Source: Natrialbaceae archaeon (GTDB lineage Archaea > Halobacteriota > Halobacteria > Halobacteriales > Natrialbaceae). From it: 13,451 bases of DNA. The notes below the pieces were generated by a model. It was not told the DNA's origin. It made no database searches and saw nothing but the letters and a program-made list of their open reading frames with translations. How positions within the stretch are numbered: the first letter of the stretch is position 1; each line of letters begins with the position of its first letter. The stretch is taken from assembly GCA_003552325.1 (NCBI GenBank), contig PUKM01000249.1, positions 1-13,451 of the forward strand. The letters run 5' to 3'. Both the position numbers and the translations under genes were made by a program. Below, one piece after another: positions 1-6,346 of this stretch.

Positions 1-564
1 CGTTCCTGGCAGGACGGCGTTCGCCCGAATCTCGGGGGCGAACTCCCGGGAGACCGTTTTGACCAGCCCGATGACGCCGCGACGGACGGCGTTCGAGAGC
101 AGGAGGCCATCGGCGACCTCCTGGACCGTTCGGGACGTGATACACACGATCGAGCCAGCCTCGGAGGCGAGCAGGTGTGGATGGGCCTCCTCGATGGTCC
201 AGACGACGCTCATGACCAGGAGATCGTAGGCCTGGTACCACTCGCGTTCGCTGGTCTCGAGGAAGGTCGTACTGGGTGGGCCGCCGGCTGAGGTCACGAG
301 GTGATCGATGCCGCCGAACGCCTCCGCGGTGGTCTCGACGAGGTCGGCAATCTCGTCCGGGTCCGTGATATCGGTCTGTCTCGAGAGTACCTCGCCCGCG
401 CCCCTGGCGTCGACGTGCTCGTGTGCCTCAGCGAGTCGATCCTCGTCTCGGCCACAGATGGCGACGTTCGCACCCGCCTGTGCGAGTGCTGTTGCACTCG
501 CCAGTCCGAGGCCGCTCGTCGATGCCGTCACTAGTGCCGTGTTGCCCGATAGCTCGAGGTCCAT
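1..564 (-). CDS. SDR family oxidoreductase with degenerate active site (C-terminus cut off by window)
   Basis: The first 188 residues of a Rossmann-fold short-chain dehydrogenase/reductase are present; the 3' end lies outside the window. The ATG is at 564-562 and begins MDLELSGNTALVTAS. The cofactor-binding motif is TASTSGLG (about residues 13-20), a variant of TGxxxGxG in which the first Gly is Ala. VTSAGG near residue 90 replaces the usual NNAG. Ser144 in the ITS strand is the expected catalytic Ser. Thirteen residues on, where the family normally has YxxxK, the sequence reads S157-N-A-V-R161, so both catalytic Tyr and Lys are absent. Some members annotated as FabG-like/3-oxoacyl-ACP reductase-like SDRs share this change, so the label 'oxidoreductase' is by fold only. 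The substrate cannot be told. The gene lies 91 bases downstream of the Tfx gene on the same strand, so co-transcription is possible. The fold is certain; the activity is not. Confidence 0.9.
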   Translation of the reverse strand, partial: MDLELSGNTALVTASTSGLGLASATALAQAGANVAICGRDEDRLAEAHEHVDARGAGEVLSRQTDITDPDEIADLVETTAEAFGGIDHLVTSAGGPPSTTFLETSEREWYQAYDLLVMSVVWTIEEAHPHLLASEAGSIVCITSRTVQEVADGLLLSNAVRRGVIGLVKTVSREFAPEIRANAVLPGT

Positions 565-655
565 GCTCGCGGTACAACGTGGGGCGTGAAAGCGTCCGGG
601 GCCACGGCAAGTGTCCAGCCTTGCAGGGGAGAATCCGCGCGTATCGAACCGGCAC

Positions 656-1117
656 TCAGTTGTCCGAGAACCGAACGGTGACCGCTCCGTCGCTCGTCAC
701 GCCGACGACGAGACGCCGGCTTACCTGTCGACCGGAGACGGCATCGCCGGCCGCGTCGGAGACGATCTTCATCAAATCTGGGGCACTGTACTCGACTTTT
801 ACGCCAGCTTCGTCACAGGCAGTGTAGACAGCTTCCGGAACGTCGTACAGATCCGTCCCCTCCTCGACCGTCACCCGGACCGGTGCACGTAAGGCCTCGG
901 CGAAGGCGACCGTCTCTCGGGCACGCTCGAGGTTATTTCTGGCACTCCCTTCGACCGACGAGACGTTCGCCCGCGAGGTACCGAGGGCCTTTGCGATCGC
1001 CGCCTGTGAGACGTCGCGTTCCCGCAGGGCGAGGACCTGTGCCTGGCGATAGGTCAGAACGCTCGTTTCGGGATCGAAGCCGATGTCCTCGAGCATTGCC
1101 TCGGCATCCTCGATCAC
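656..1117 (-). CDS. tfx: Tfx-family DNA-binding transcriptional regulator
   Basis: A 153-residue protein of the archaeal Tfx family (COG1356). An N-terminal helix-turn-helix of sigma-factor/LuxR type occupies about residues 21-66 (LTYRQAQVLALRE, then IAKALGTSRANVSSVE). It is followed by the conserved Tfx C-terminal domain, with EGTDLYDVPEAVY near residues 86-98. The founding Tfx of Methanothermobacter binds the promoter of a molybdenum formylmethanofuran dehydrogenase operon; haloarchaeal targets cannot be read from this sequence. I chose the GTG at 1117-1115 because GGAGGTG (1130-1124, minus strand) sits 6 bases before it, an unusually good Shine-Dalgarno for a haloarchaeon. The resulting length fits relatives. 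An in-frame ATG at 1180 would add 21 Arg-rich residues unlike the family. It may be transcribed with the downstream SDR gene. Confidence 0.9.
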   Translation of the reverse strand: MIEDAEAMLEDIGFDPETSVLTYRQAQVLALRERDVSQAAIAKALGTSRANVSSVEGSARNNLERARETVAFAEALRAPVRVTVEEGTDLYDVPEAVYTACDEAGVKVEYSAPDLMKIVSDAAGDAVSGRQVSRRLVVGVTSDGAVTVRFSDN

Positions 1118-1123
1118 GGATCC

Positions 1124-1130
1124 CACCTCC
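1124..1130 (-). promoter_or_regulatory. Shine-Dalgarno site of the Tfx gene
   Basis: On the minus strand this reads GGAGGTG, complementary to the 3' end of 16S rRNA, 6 bases before a GTG codon. It decides the start of the Tfx gene and implies a leadered mRNA, whereas several other genes in the window look leaderless. Confidence 0.7.
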
Positions 1131-1293
1131 GATCGACGACGTTCGGGGTGGACACGGACTCGCCGAACTGGTTCATGCACCTCATTCTGAGCCCGAAACC
1201 CATAGCCACTTTGGTACCGCTCAAAAAGAGACGCTTAACTCCGCAACCAAGACAGCCGAGAACTCGAGTCTGTGGGACCCAAACCGTGTCTCA

Positions 1294-1440
1294 ATGGACC
1301 CAGTAACCCCAAGCGTCGAAGGAGGTGTGTATGCGTTCCTGACCATCGTTGGCCTCGTCGGTATCTGGGCTCACCTCCGTCTCATCTGGGTGAGCCGTCG
1401 GCGAAACCGGCCAGGAGATGCCTCGGGGATCGAACCGTAA
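1294..1440 (+). CDS. Possible small single-span membrane protein (48 aa)
   Basis: An open frame of 48 residues starting MDPVTPSVEGG. It has one hydrophobic stretch (about residues 12-33, VYAFLTIVGLVGIWAHLRLIWV) followed at once by a basic cluster, SRRRNRP. That is the layout of a short N-out/C-in membrane peptide obeying the positive-inside rule. Codons are GC-rich like the neighbours. No Shine-Dalgarno or good TATA box stands at the expected distance. I do not recognise a family. It ends 109 bases before thrB. It could be a real small protein or a chance frame. Confidence 0.4.
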   Translation: MDPVTPSVEGGVYAFLTIVGLVGIWAHLRLIWVSRRRNRPGDASGIEP

Positions 1441-1518
1441 TCTACCGCCTCCTCGAGCGATCGGCGAGTGGGGTCACCGCCTGTCGTCACCGTCCGGCGA
1501 CAGTCGCGGCGTTCGCTA

Positions 1519-1527
1519 CCTTTTTGC
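1519..1527 (+). promoter_or_regulatory. TATA-like box of thrB
   Basis: CCTTTTTGC in an otherwise GC-rich stretch, centred about 27 bases before the thrB ATG. That spacing places the transcript start at or next to the start codon, so thrB is probably leaderless. Confidence 0.55.
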
Positions 1528-1549
1528 TACCGGTGTGGGTACGAAGGGT

Positions 1550-2431
1550 ATGCACACCGTGCGGGCGCCAGCGACGAGCGCGAACCTCGGGAGTGGCTTC
1601 GACGTCTTCGGCCTCGCCCTCGAGACGCCCGCCGACGTGATCACCGTCGAGAAGGCGACGGAGACGACGATCACGGTCACCGGCGTCGGGAGCAGATACA
1701 TACCAGAGGACCCCAACGCCAACACCGTTGGGGCCGTCGCTGAAGCTCTCGATACCCCAGCCCACATCCGGATCGACAAAGGGGTGCGACCCTCCTCCGG
1801 ACTGGGTTCCTCAGCAGCGAGCGCCGCCGGCGCTGCCCTGGCCCTGGATGCCCTCTACGATCTCGGGCACTCGAGGCGGGAACTCGTCTCTGTTGCCGCC
1901 GAGGGTGAAGCGCTCGTCTCCGGCGAAGCCCACTCGGACAACGTCGCACCCGCCCTGCTCGGCGGGTTCACCATCGTCACTGACGAGTGCATCACGCAGG
2001 TCGACGCCCGACTCTCGCTCGTGGCGTGTCTCCCCGAAACCGTCGTCTCCACGCGAGACGCCCGCGGCGTCATCCCCGAACAGGCCAGACTCAAGGAGGT
2101 AACCGAAACCGTCGGCAACGCGGCCACGCTCGCCGTGGGGATGGCACGAAACGATCCCGACCTGGTCGGCCAGGGTATGGACGACCCGATCGTCACCCCC
2201 GCCAGAGCCGCCCTGATCGACGGCTACGACGACGTCCGGGCGGCCGCCCTCGAGGCCGGCGCGACCGGCGTGACGGTCAGTGGCGCTGGCCCCGCGTTGC
2301 TCGCCATCTGTCGGGAACCAGATCGGAGGGACGTGGCCTGTGCCATGCTCGAGGCGTTCGCCGATGCGGGCGTCGAAAGCCGTGCGTATCAGACCCAGAT
2401 CGGCGCTGGAGCACAGTTGTACGAGGGATGA
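1550..2431 (+). CDS. thrB: Homoserine kinase
   Basis: A 293-residue GHMP-family kinase. It phosphorylates L-homoserine with ATP to O-phosphohomoserine, the step before threonine synthase, in the cytoplasm. The N-terminal motif reads APATSANLGSGFDVFGLAL (residues 6-24). The GHMP phosphate-binding loop is PSSGLGSSAAS (81-91). The third GHMP motif, TVSGAGPA, lies at 242-249. Length is normal for archaeal ThrB. The start at 1550 is supported by alignment with the usual MxTVRAPATSANLG beginning and by a TATA box 27 bases upstream; the longer frame upstream encodes an unrelated Arg-rich stretch. The gene is followed after 60 bases by a small membrane protein gene. No other threonine genes are in the window, though glyA, also linked to the threonine/glycine pool, lies 2.5 kb away on the other strand. 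Confidence 0.97.
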   Translation: MHTVRAPATSANLGSGFDVFGLALETPADVITVEKATETTITVTGVGSRYIPEDPNANTVGAVAEALDTPAHIRIDKGVRPSSGLGSSAASAAGAALALDALYDLGHSRRELVSVAAEGEALVSGEAHSDNVAPALLGGFTIVTDECITQVDARLSLVACLPETVVSTRDARGVIPEQARLKEVTETVGNAATLAVGMARNDPDLVGQGMDDPIVTPARAALIDGYDDVRAAALEAGATGVTVSGAGPALLAICREPDRRDVACAMLEAFADAGVESRAYQTQIGAGAQLYEG

Positions 2432-2491
2432 TGTGGGGGCTGACCCGGCTCCCCATCGGCGCATCAGCACTCGAGCAGCGTCGGTCCTGAG

Positions 2492-2836
2492 ATGGGGCGT
2501 CGACGTGATGCGGTGTTGGGCCTCCTCACCCTCGCTGGATTGGTACTCCTCCAGATCCTGACGGACACGGCAATCGCGCCGCTATGGGCGGCTCTCGGCG
2601 CTGTCGGGACGATACTCTTCGAGATCATCGGGAGCACGAGGAGGACCATTATTCGTGACTACTGGGACCGACCAGCCGTGCAGATAACCACGTTCGTGAG
2701 CGCGCTCGCTGTAGCCGCGATCGGAGCCATCCTCGCGCCCGAAATAGTGCTCTCGAGCGGGATCGGTGCGCTGTCGTGTTATCTCGTTATTCTCAGTGGG
2801 GTGAGCGCTCACTCGATGGCAAGCGAGAGAACGTGA
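2492..2836 (+). CDS. Small four-helix membrane protein, function unknown
   Basis: 114 residues beginning MGRRRDAVLG. Four hydrophobic segments are visible at about 7-21, 29-47, 62-82 and 86-106. A charged cytoplasmic-type loop (STRRTIIRDYWDRP, 48-61) separates two hairpins, and the tail is short and polar. The Arg-rich N-terminus suggests that both ends are inside. I do not recognise the family. It begins 60 bases after thrB and may be co-transcribed. It ends 25 bases before the convergent COG0523 gene. No Shine-Dalgarno is visible before the ATG. Confidence 0.75.
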   Translation: MGRRRDAVLGLLTLAGLVLLQILTDTAIAPLWAALGAVGTILFEIIGSTRRTIIRDYWDRPAVQITTFVSALAVAAIGAILAPEIVLSSGIGALSCYLVILSGVSAHSMASERT

Positions 2837-2861
2837 CGACGAGGACGACAGTAGACAGCGT

Positions 2862-4112
2862 CTATGACGTCGCCCGCTGTTCTTTGGCCGTCTCGAGCGG
2901 GAACTGCTCTCGGACTGCCTGTTTCGGGTCGCCGCCTGCCTCGTAGAGACAGTCCTCGAGTGCCGACCGGACCTGCCTCTCGTCGAAATCGCGCCCGATC
3001 ACGACGAGTCGAGTTTCGGGGTCATCGTCGCCCCACGTCCCGATCGGGCCGGCCCTGACCGATGGGCCGGCTTGACTCACACCGATGACGTCGTCGGTCC
3101 CGGCGACAGCACAGACGCCCTTGGCTCGAAGGATCGTGCCGTCCCACGCAGCAGACAGCCAGTCGGCAAAGGCCGTCGGGTCGAACGGCACTCGAGTGCG
3201 GAAGACGAAGGAGTCGACGCCGGCGCGGTCGGCGGCGTGGTCGTGGTGGTGATCGTGGCCATGGTTCTGGTCGTGATCGGTGTGCTCAGCGCCGTGATCG
3301 TGGCCAGCGTGTTCCTCCTCGTGTTCGTGCTCGTGCTCAGAGGTATCCGGCTGTTCACGACCACCATCTTCCTCCCCACCAGCCACCAATTTCCGTTTCC
3401 ATCCTGGTGACCGCGAGACGGCCTCGAAATCGAACCGCTCCGTCCCGAGGATCAGTTCGGGATCGACAGTCGACTCCACCGTTCGAGCCAGTGTCGCCTC
3501 CGGCTGGATCGTCCTGATTTCCGCCTCGAGTTCATCAAGTACGTCGTCAGGGACCATATCGCACTTGTTGAGCACGAGCAGATCACAGAATTCGATTCCC
3601 TCGATCAACACGTCACTCATTGGGCGGTCGGGTTCGTCCGCACCAGGCGGCAACCCTTCGCCCGCGTCGAACTCCTTCCAGAAGCCGAAGGCGTCGACGA
3701 CGGTGACCATCGTATCGAGTACGAACCGTTCGGTTGGATCGATATCGCTGTCAGCCGACCCCTCGAGGAACACCCGCGCCACGGGGACGGGTTCGCTGAT
3801 CCCCGAGGATTCGACGAGCAGATAATCGAAGTCCCGACTGTCGGCGAGGCGGGTCGCTTCCTCGAGCAAATCCCCCTGGAGTCGACAGCAGATACAGCCG
3901 TTCGAGAGGTCGATAATGCCCTCGTCCGGGTTCTCACGGGCGATCTGTTCGGCGTCGATATTGATCTCGCCCATGTCGTTGACCAGGACGGCGACCCGGA
4001 ACGCACGCTGATTGGTGAGCACGTGATTGATCAGTGTCGTCTTTCCAGCCCCGAGATACCCACTTACGATGGTTACCGGGATTCGGTTCCGACGATCACT
4101 CGAGGAGGTCAT
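2862..4112 (-). CDS. COG0523/CobW-type GTPase with His-rich metal-binding insert
   Basis: 416 residues of the G3E P-loop family (CobW/YjiA/ZNG1). These are cytoplasmic GTP-dependent metal chaperones or insertases, often for zinc or cobalt. Visible elements are Walker A GYLGAGKTT (18-26), the metal-binding GCICC motif (72-76), ESSGISEP (101-108), and the G4 motif NKCD (182-185). A histidine-rich linker runs from about 260 to 292, with around 15 His alternating with Asp/Glu. A CobW C-terminal domain follows (about 302-390). I chose the ATG at 4112-4110 because the protein then opens directly into the first beta strand and a TATA-like box lies 28 bases upstream. An upstream extension would read through the promoter. 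It is divergent from vapBC. No zinc-repressor operator was recognised. The specific metal and client protein are unknown. Confidence 0.93.
   Translation of the reverse strand: MTSSSDRRNRIPVTIVSGYLGAGKTTLINHVLTNQRAFRVAVLVNDMGEINIDAEQIARENPDEGIIDLSNGCICCRLQGDLLEEATRLADSRDFDYLLVESSGISEPVPVARVFLEGSADSDIDPTERFVLDTMVTVVDAFGFWKEFDAGEGLPPGADEPDRPMSDVLIEGIEFCDLLVLNKCDMVPDDVLDELEAEIRTIQPEATLARTVESTVDPELILGTERFDFEAVSRSPGWKRKLVAGGEEDGGREQPDTSEHEHEHEEEHAGHDHGAEHTDHDQNHGHDHHHDHAADRAGVDSFVFRTRVPFDPTAFADWLSAAWDGTILRAKGVCAVAGTDDVIGVSQAGPSVRAGPIGTWGDDDPETRLVVIGRDFDERQVRSALEDCLYEAGGDPKQAVREQFPLETAKEQRATS
3235..3335 (-). repeat. Low-complexity CAC/GAC tract encoding the His-rich linker
   Basis: On the minus strand this stretch is built from CAC, CAT, GAC, GAA and GAG codons, giving dense H-D-H and H-E-H repeats in the COG0523 GTPase. 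On the plus strand it reads as GTG/GTC-rich DNA, which creates a false hydrophobic open frame. Such tracts can change length by slippage. Confidence 0.75.
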
Positions 4113-4135
4113 AGGCTCGTCACCACGTCGAGGGG

Positions 4136-4143
4136 TGTAAAAC
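4136..4143 (-). promoter_or_regulatory. TATA-like box of the COG0523 GTPase gene
   Basis: On the minus strand GTTTTACA is centred 28 bases before the ATG at 4112, so the transcript is probably leaderless. It lies back to back with the vapB promoter about 65 bases away. Confidence 0.6.
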
Positions 4144-4203
4144 TGCAGGGTAGTCGGCGGACGAAGCAGGATCGTCTCGATACAGATGGACGGTCCACGG
4201 AAC

Positions 4204-4210
4204 GTTTTTG
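4204..4210 (+). promoter_or_regulatory. TATA-like box of vapBC
   Basis: GTTTTTG centred about 28 bases before the vapB ATG at 4235, the spacing of a leaderless haloarchaeal promoter. It abuts the palindrome at 4212-4227. Confidence 0.6.
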
Positions 4211-4211
4211 C

Positions 4212-4227
4212 GTATGGGTACCCATAC
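4212..4227. promoter_or_regulatory. Perfect 16-bp palindrome, probable VapB(C) operator
   Basis: GTATGGGTACCCATAC equals its own reverse complement over all 16 bases. It fills the space between the TATA-like box and the expected transcript start of vapBC. A bound protein there would block RNA polymerase recruitment. Type II antitoxins, alone or with toxin, usually repress their own promoter through palindromes like this. The binding protein is inferred; the symmetry and position are seen directly. Confidence 0.75.
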
Positions 4228-4234
4228 ATGGCTC

Positions 4235-4462
4235 ATGAGCAAAAACATCGCCATTGCTGACGATGTCTATCGTGAACTCAAACGTGAGAAAGGCGACCGG
4301 AGTTTCAGCGATGTCATCAGAGACCACCTCGAAAACCGCCGGAAACTCGCCGACGTCACCGGAGCCCAAATCCTGGATCAAGAAACCTACGAGGATGTGA
4401 AAGACGATATTGGTCGGTTGAGCCGTGGGACTCTCGAGGGGGCTGGCGATGAAACTCTGTGA
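4235..4462 (+). CDS. vapB: Antitoxin VapB (VAPB_antitox/DUF217-like)
   Basis: 75 residues, beginning with the archaeal VapB signature SKNIAIADDVYRELKREKG and then RSFSDVIRDHLE. This is a short strand plus helices forming a DNA-binding dimer. The C-terminal half (about 45-75) is expected to wrap the VapC toxin and block its active site. The start at 4235 is preferred over the in-frame ATG at 4214, which lies inside the palindrome, because family members begin at MSKxI and the TATA box is 28 bases upstream. The last 14 bases overlap vapC, so the two are translationally coupled. It is likely to repress its own promoter through the adjacent palindrome. Confidence 0.92.
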   Translation: MSKNIAIADDVYRELKREKGDRSFSDVIRDHLENRRKLADVTGAQILDQETYEDVKDDIGRLSRGTLEGAGDETL

Positions 4463-4859
4463 TACGTCAGTGCTCGTCGATATCGACCGCGGTGGCGCCG
4501 GTGAAAGGGTCGCTACCCTCGACGACGAGGGCCGCCACGCGATCAGTGCGGTCACGGTCACCGAACTCCGCCTCGGGGTGAACAAGCGATACGACGATGC
4601 ACAGAGACGACGGGATGCACTCGAGGACCTCGAGCGGTTGCTCGCTCGGTTCGAGATTGTCGAGATTGATCGAGCAGTCGCAACCGCCAGCGCAGACATT
4701 ATTCACGAACTGCAACACCAGGGAAAGCCACTACACGACCTCCACGACATCTACATTGGCGCAACTGCACTGGTCGAACAGCTCCCCGTGTTGACCGCAA
4801 ACCTCGAGCACTTCGAACGGATGTCCCGCGTCACCGCTGTCGATTGGACAACATATTGA
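4449..4859 (+). CDS. vapC: PIN-domain ribonuclease toxin VapC
   Basis: 136 residues of the PIN fold. VapC toxins are magnesium-dependent RNases that typically cut tRNA or rRNA and halt translation unless bound by VapB. The acidic active-site set is complete: D5 (KLCDTSVLVD), E39 (TVTELRLG), D97 and D100 (LHDLHDIYIGATAL). TANLEHF (116-122) matches the usual TxNxxHF ending. Length is normal and no lesion is visible, so the toxin looks functional. It overlaps vapB by 14 bases and ends 41 bases before the convergent glyA. The RNA target cannot be told from sequence. Confidence 0.94.
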   Translation: MKLCDTSVLVDIDRGGAGERVATLDDEGRHAISAVTVTELRLGVNKRYDDAQRRRDALEDLERLLARFEIVEIDRAVATASADIIHELQHQGKPLHDLHDIYIGATALVEQLPVLTANLEHFERMSRVTAVDWTTY

Positions 4860-4900
4860 ATCTGCTCAGGTAGAGCATTCGAACGAACCGGAGAGACGGA

Positions 4901-6148
4901 CTATTTGTACAGCGGATTCGCACTACAGAGTCGCTCGACTTCCGCTCGAGTCTCCTCGATCACGGCATCGTCGTCGGGTGCGTTTATAACCTGGGCAATC
5001 AAGTCACCAACCGTCCGCATATCGTCCTCGTCGAATCCTCGCGTGGTCAGTCCAGGCGTGCCTGCGCGGATTCCACTCGGGTTGAACGCCGACCGCGTCT
5101 CGCCGGGGACGGTGTTGCCGTTGAGCACGATTCCGGCCTCCTCGAGGGCCTCTTCGGCGTCTCCCCCGGTTGTGTCCGGGTGAGACGGTCGCAGGTCGAT
5201 CAACACGAGGTGGTTGTCCGTCCCGCCGGAGACGAGCGAAAAGCCGTGCTCGGCGAGGGTTTCCCCGAGGACGGTAGCGTTTGCGACCGTCTGCTCGGCG
5301 TAGGTCACGAATTCGGGCTCGAGGGCCTCTCCAAAACCGACGGCTTTGCCGGCGACGTTGTGCATCAGTGGACCACCCTGCCCGCCAGGGAAGACCGCCG
5401 AATCGATGTCGTCGGCGAACTCCTCGGTGGTCATGACGATACCGCCTCGACCAGCGCGAATGGTCTTGTGGGTCGATCCGGTGACGAAGTCGGCAACGCC
5501 GACCGGTGACTCGTGGACACCTGCCGCGACCAGCCCGGTAATGTGTGCGATGTCGGCGAGGTGTAAGGCGTCAACGTCGTCGGCGACGGCCTGGATCCGC
5601 TCCCAGTCGACCTCACGTGGGTACGCGGAGTAGCCCGAAACGATCATGTCCGGTTCGAAGGCGGCGGCCTGTTCGGCCAGCCCCTCGTAATCCAGATAGC
5701 CCGTGTCCGGATCGACCTCGTACTGCTCGACGGTATACAGTTGGCCGACGAAATTCGCCGGGTGACCGTGGCTGAGATGACCCCCGTGAGTCAGATCCAA
5801 CGAGAGGATCTTATCGCCGGGCTCGAGCGTGGCGAAGTAGACGGCCTGGTTGGCCTGGGTTCCAGAGTGTGGCTGGACGTTGACGTGCTCGGCACCGAAG
5901 AGTTCGGAGGCACGGTCGATCGCGAGCTGTTCGACCTCGTCTGCGTACTCACAGCCACCGTAGTAGCGGGCCCCTGGATAGCCTTCGGCGTATTTGTTCG
6001 TGAGCGCGCTGCTCTGTGCATCGAGGACGGCACGGCTGACGTGGTTCTCGCTCGCGATCATCGACAGCGTGGTCTCCTGTCGATCGATCTCACCCTCGAG
6101 GGCGTCAGCAACAGCGGTATCGACCGCACGAACGTGGTCGTGTTCCAT
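4901..6148 (-). CDS. glyA: Serine hydroxymethyltransferase
   Basis: 415 residues. A PLP enzyme interconverting serine plus folate-type C1 carrier with glycine plus the methylene form, feeding one-carbon metabolism in the cytoplasm. Landmarks are IASENHVS (31-38), the YAEGYPGARYYGG substrate region (53-65), DIAHITGLVAAG (199-210, with PLP-ring contacts D199 and H202), and the Schiff-base lysine K228 in TGSTHKTIRAGRGG. The C-terminus holds NPSGIRAGTPGLTTRG (356-371). The ATG at 6148-6146 gives the usual MEHDHVR start, and a TATA-like box lies 28 bases upstream. An in-frame ATG at 6175 would lie on that box and is rejected. It is divergent from the CHAT gene and convergent with vapC. Confidence 0.98.
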   Translation of the reverse strand: MEHDHVRAVDTAVADALEGEIDRQETTLSMIASENHVSRAVLDAQSSALTNKYAEGYPGARYYGGCEYADEVEQLAIDRASELFGAEHVNVQPHSGTQANQAVYFATLEPGDKILSLDLTHGGHLSHGHPANFVGQLYTVEQYEVDPDTGYLDYEGLAEQAAAFEPDMIVSGYSAYPREVDWERIQAVADDVDALHLADIAHITGLVAAGVHESPVGVADFVTGSTHKTIRAGRGGIVMTTEEFADDIDSAVFPGGQGGPLMHNVAGKAVGFGEALEPEFVTYAEQTVANATVLGETLAEHGFSLVSGGTDNHLVLIDLRPSHPDTTGGDAEEALEEAGIVLNGNTVPGETRSAFNPSGIRAGTPGLTTRGFDEDDMRTVGDLIAQVINAPDDDAVIEETRAEVERLCSANPLYK

Positions 6149-6170
6149 GGATGAAAGGCCGGCTGGGTGC

Positions 6171-6180
6171 TGCATAAGTG
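6171..6180 (-). promoter_or_regulatory. TATA-like box of glyA
   Basis: On the minus strand CACTTATGCA is centred about 28 bases before the glyA ATG, implying a leaderless transcript. It supports the start at 6148 over the one at 6175. Confidence 0.5.
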
Positions 6181-6346
6181 TACCTTTCTCCGGCAATGCT
6201 GGGCCAGAACGGAGCGGGACTAGCACACCCTGACCGTGCCGGACTCTCGAGTGGCTCCGTCCGTAGATCAGCGCTAGAGGCCGTGACGAGTGAGTCATCT
6301 GGAAGGCGATACACCTAACTCGTTTGGCTGAGACATCCCGAATCGA

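Larger units (their letters stand above)
1118..1549. other. Intergenic region between tfx and thrB
   Basis: About 430 bases between the divergent Tfx and homoserine kinase genes. They must hold the Tfx promoter, for which I see no clear TATA box, and the thrB promoter at 1519-1527. A small open frame at 1294-1440 is listed separately. An AT-richer patch near 1215-1245 (CAAAAAGAG, CTTAACT) is the likeliest place for a promoter of either the Tfx mRNA or the small open frame. I see no RNA gene or repeat. Confidence 0.5.

Noticed and set aside
264..275. 12-base match GAAGGTCGTACT shared with 8655-8666, giving PSTTF in both the SDR and the minus-strand frame near 8650
   Set aside because: A 12-base match is expected many times by chance in a window of this size, and the flanking residues do not align, so it is not evidence for an SDR remnant.
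3072..3410. Plus-strand open frame with a strongly hydrophobic Val-rich stretch, looking like a membrane protein
   Set aside because: It is the exact antisense of the His/Asp-rich linker of the COG0523 GTPase; CAC and GAC codons read backwards give GTG and GTC (Val). The sense gene has full family motifs.
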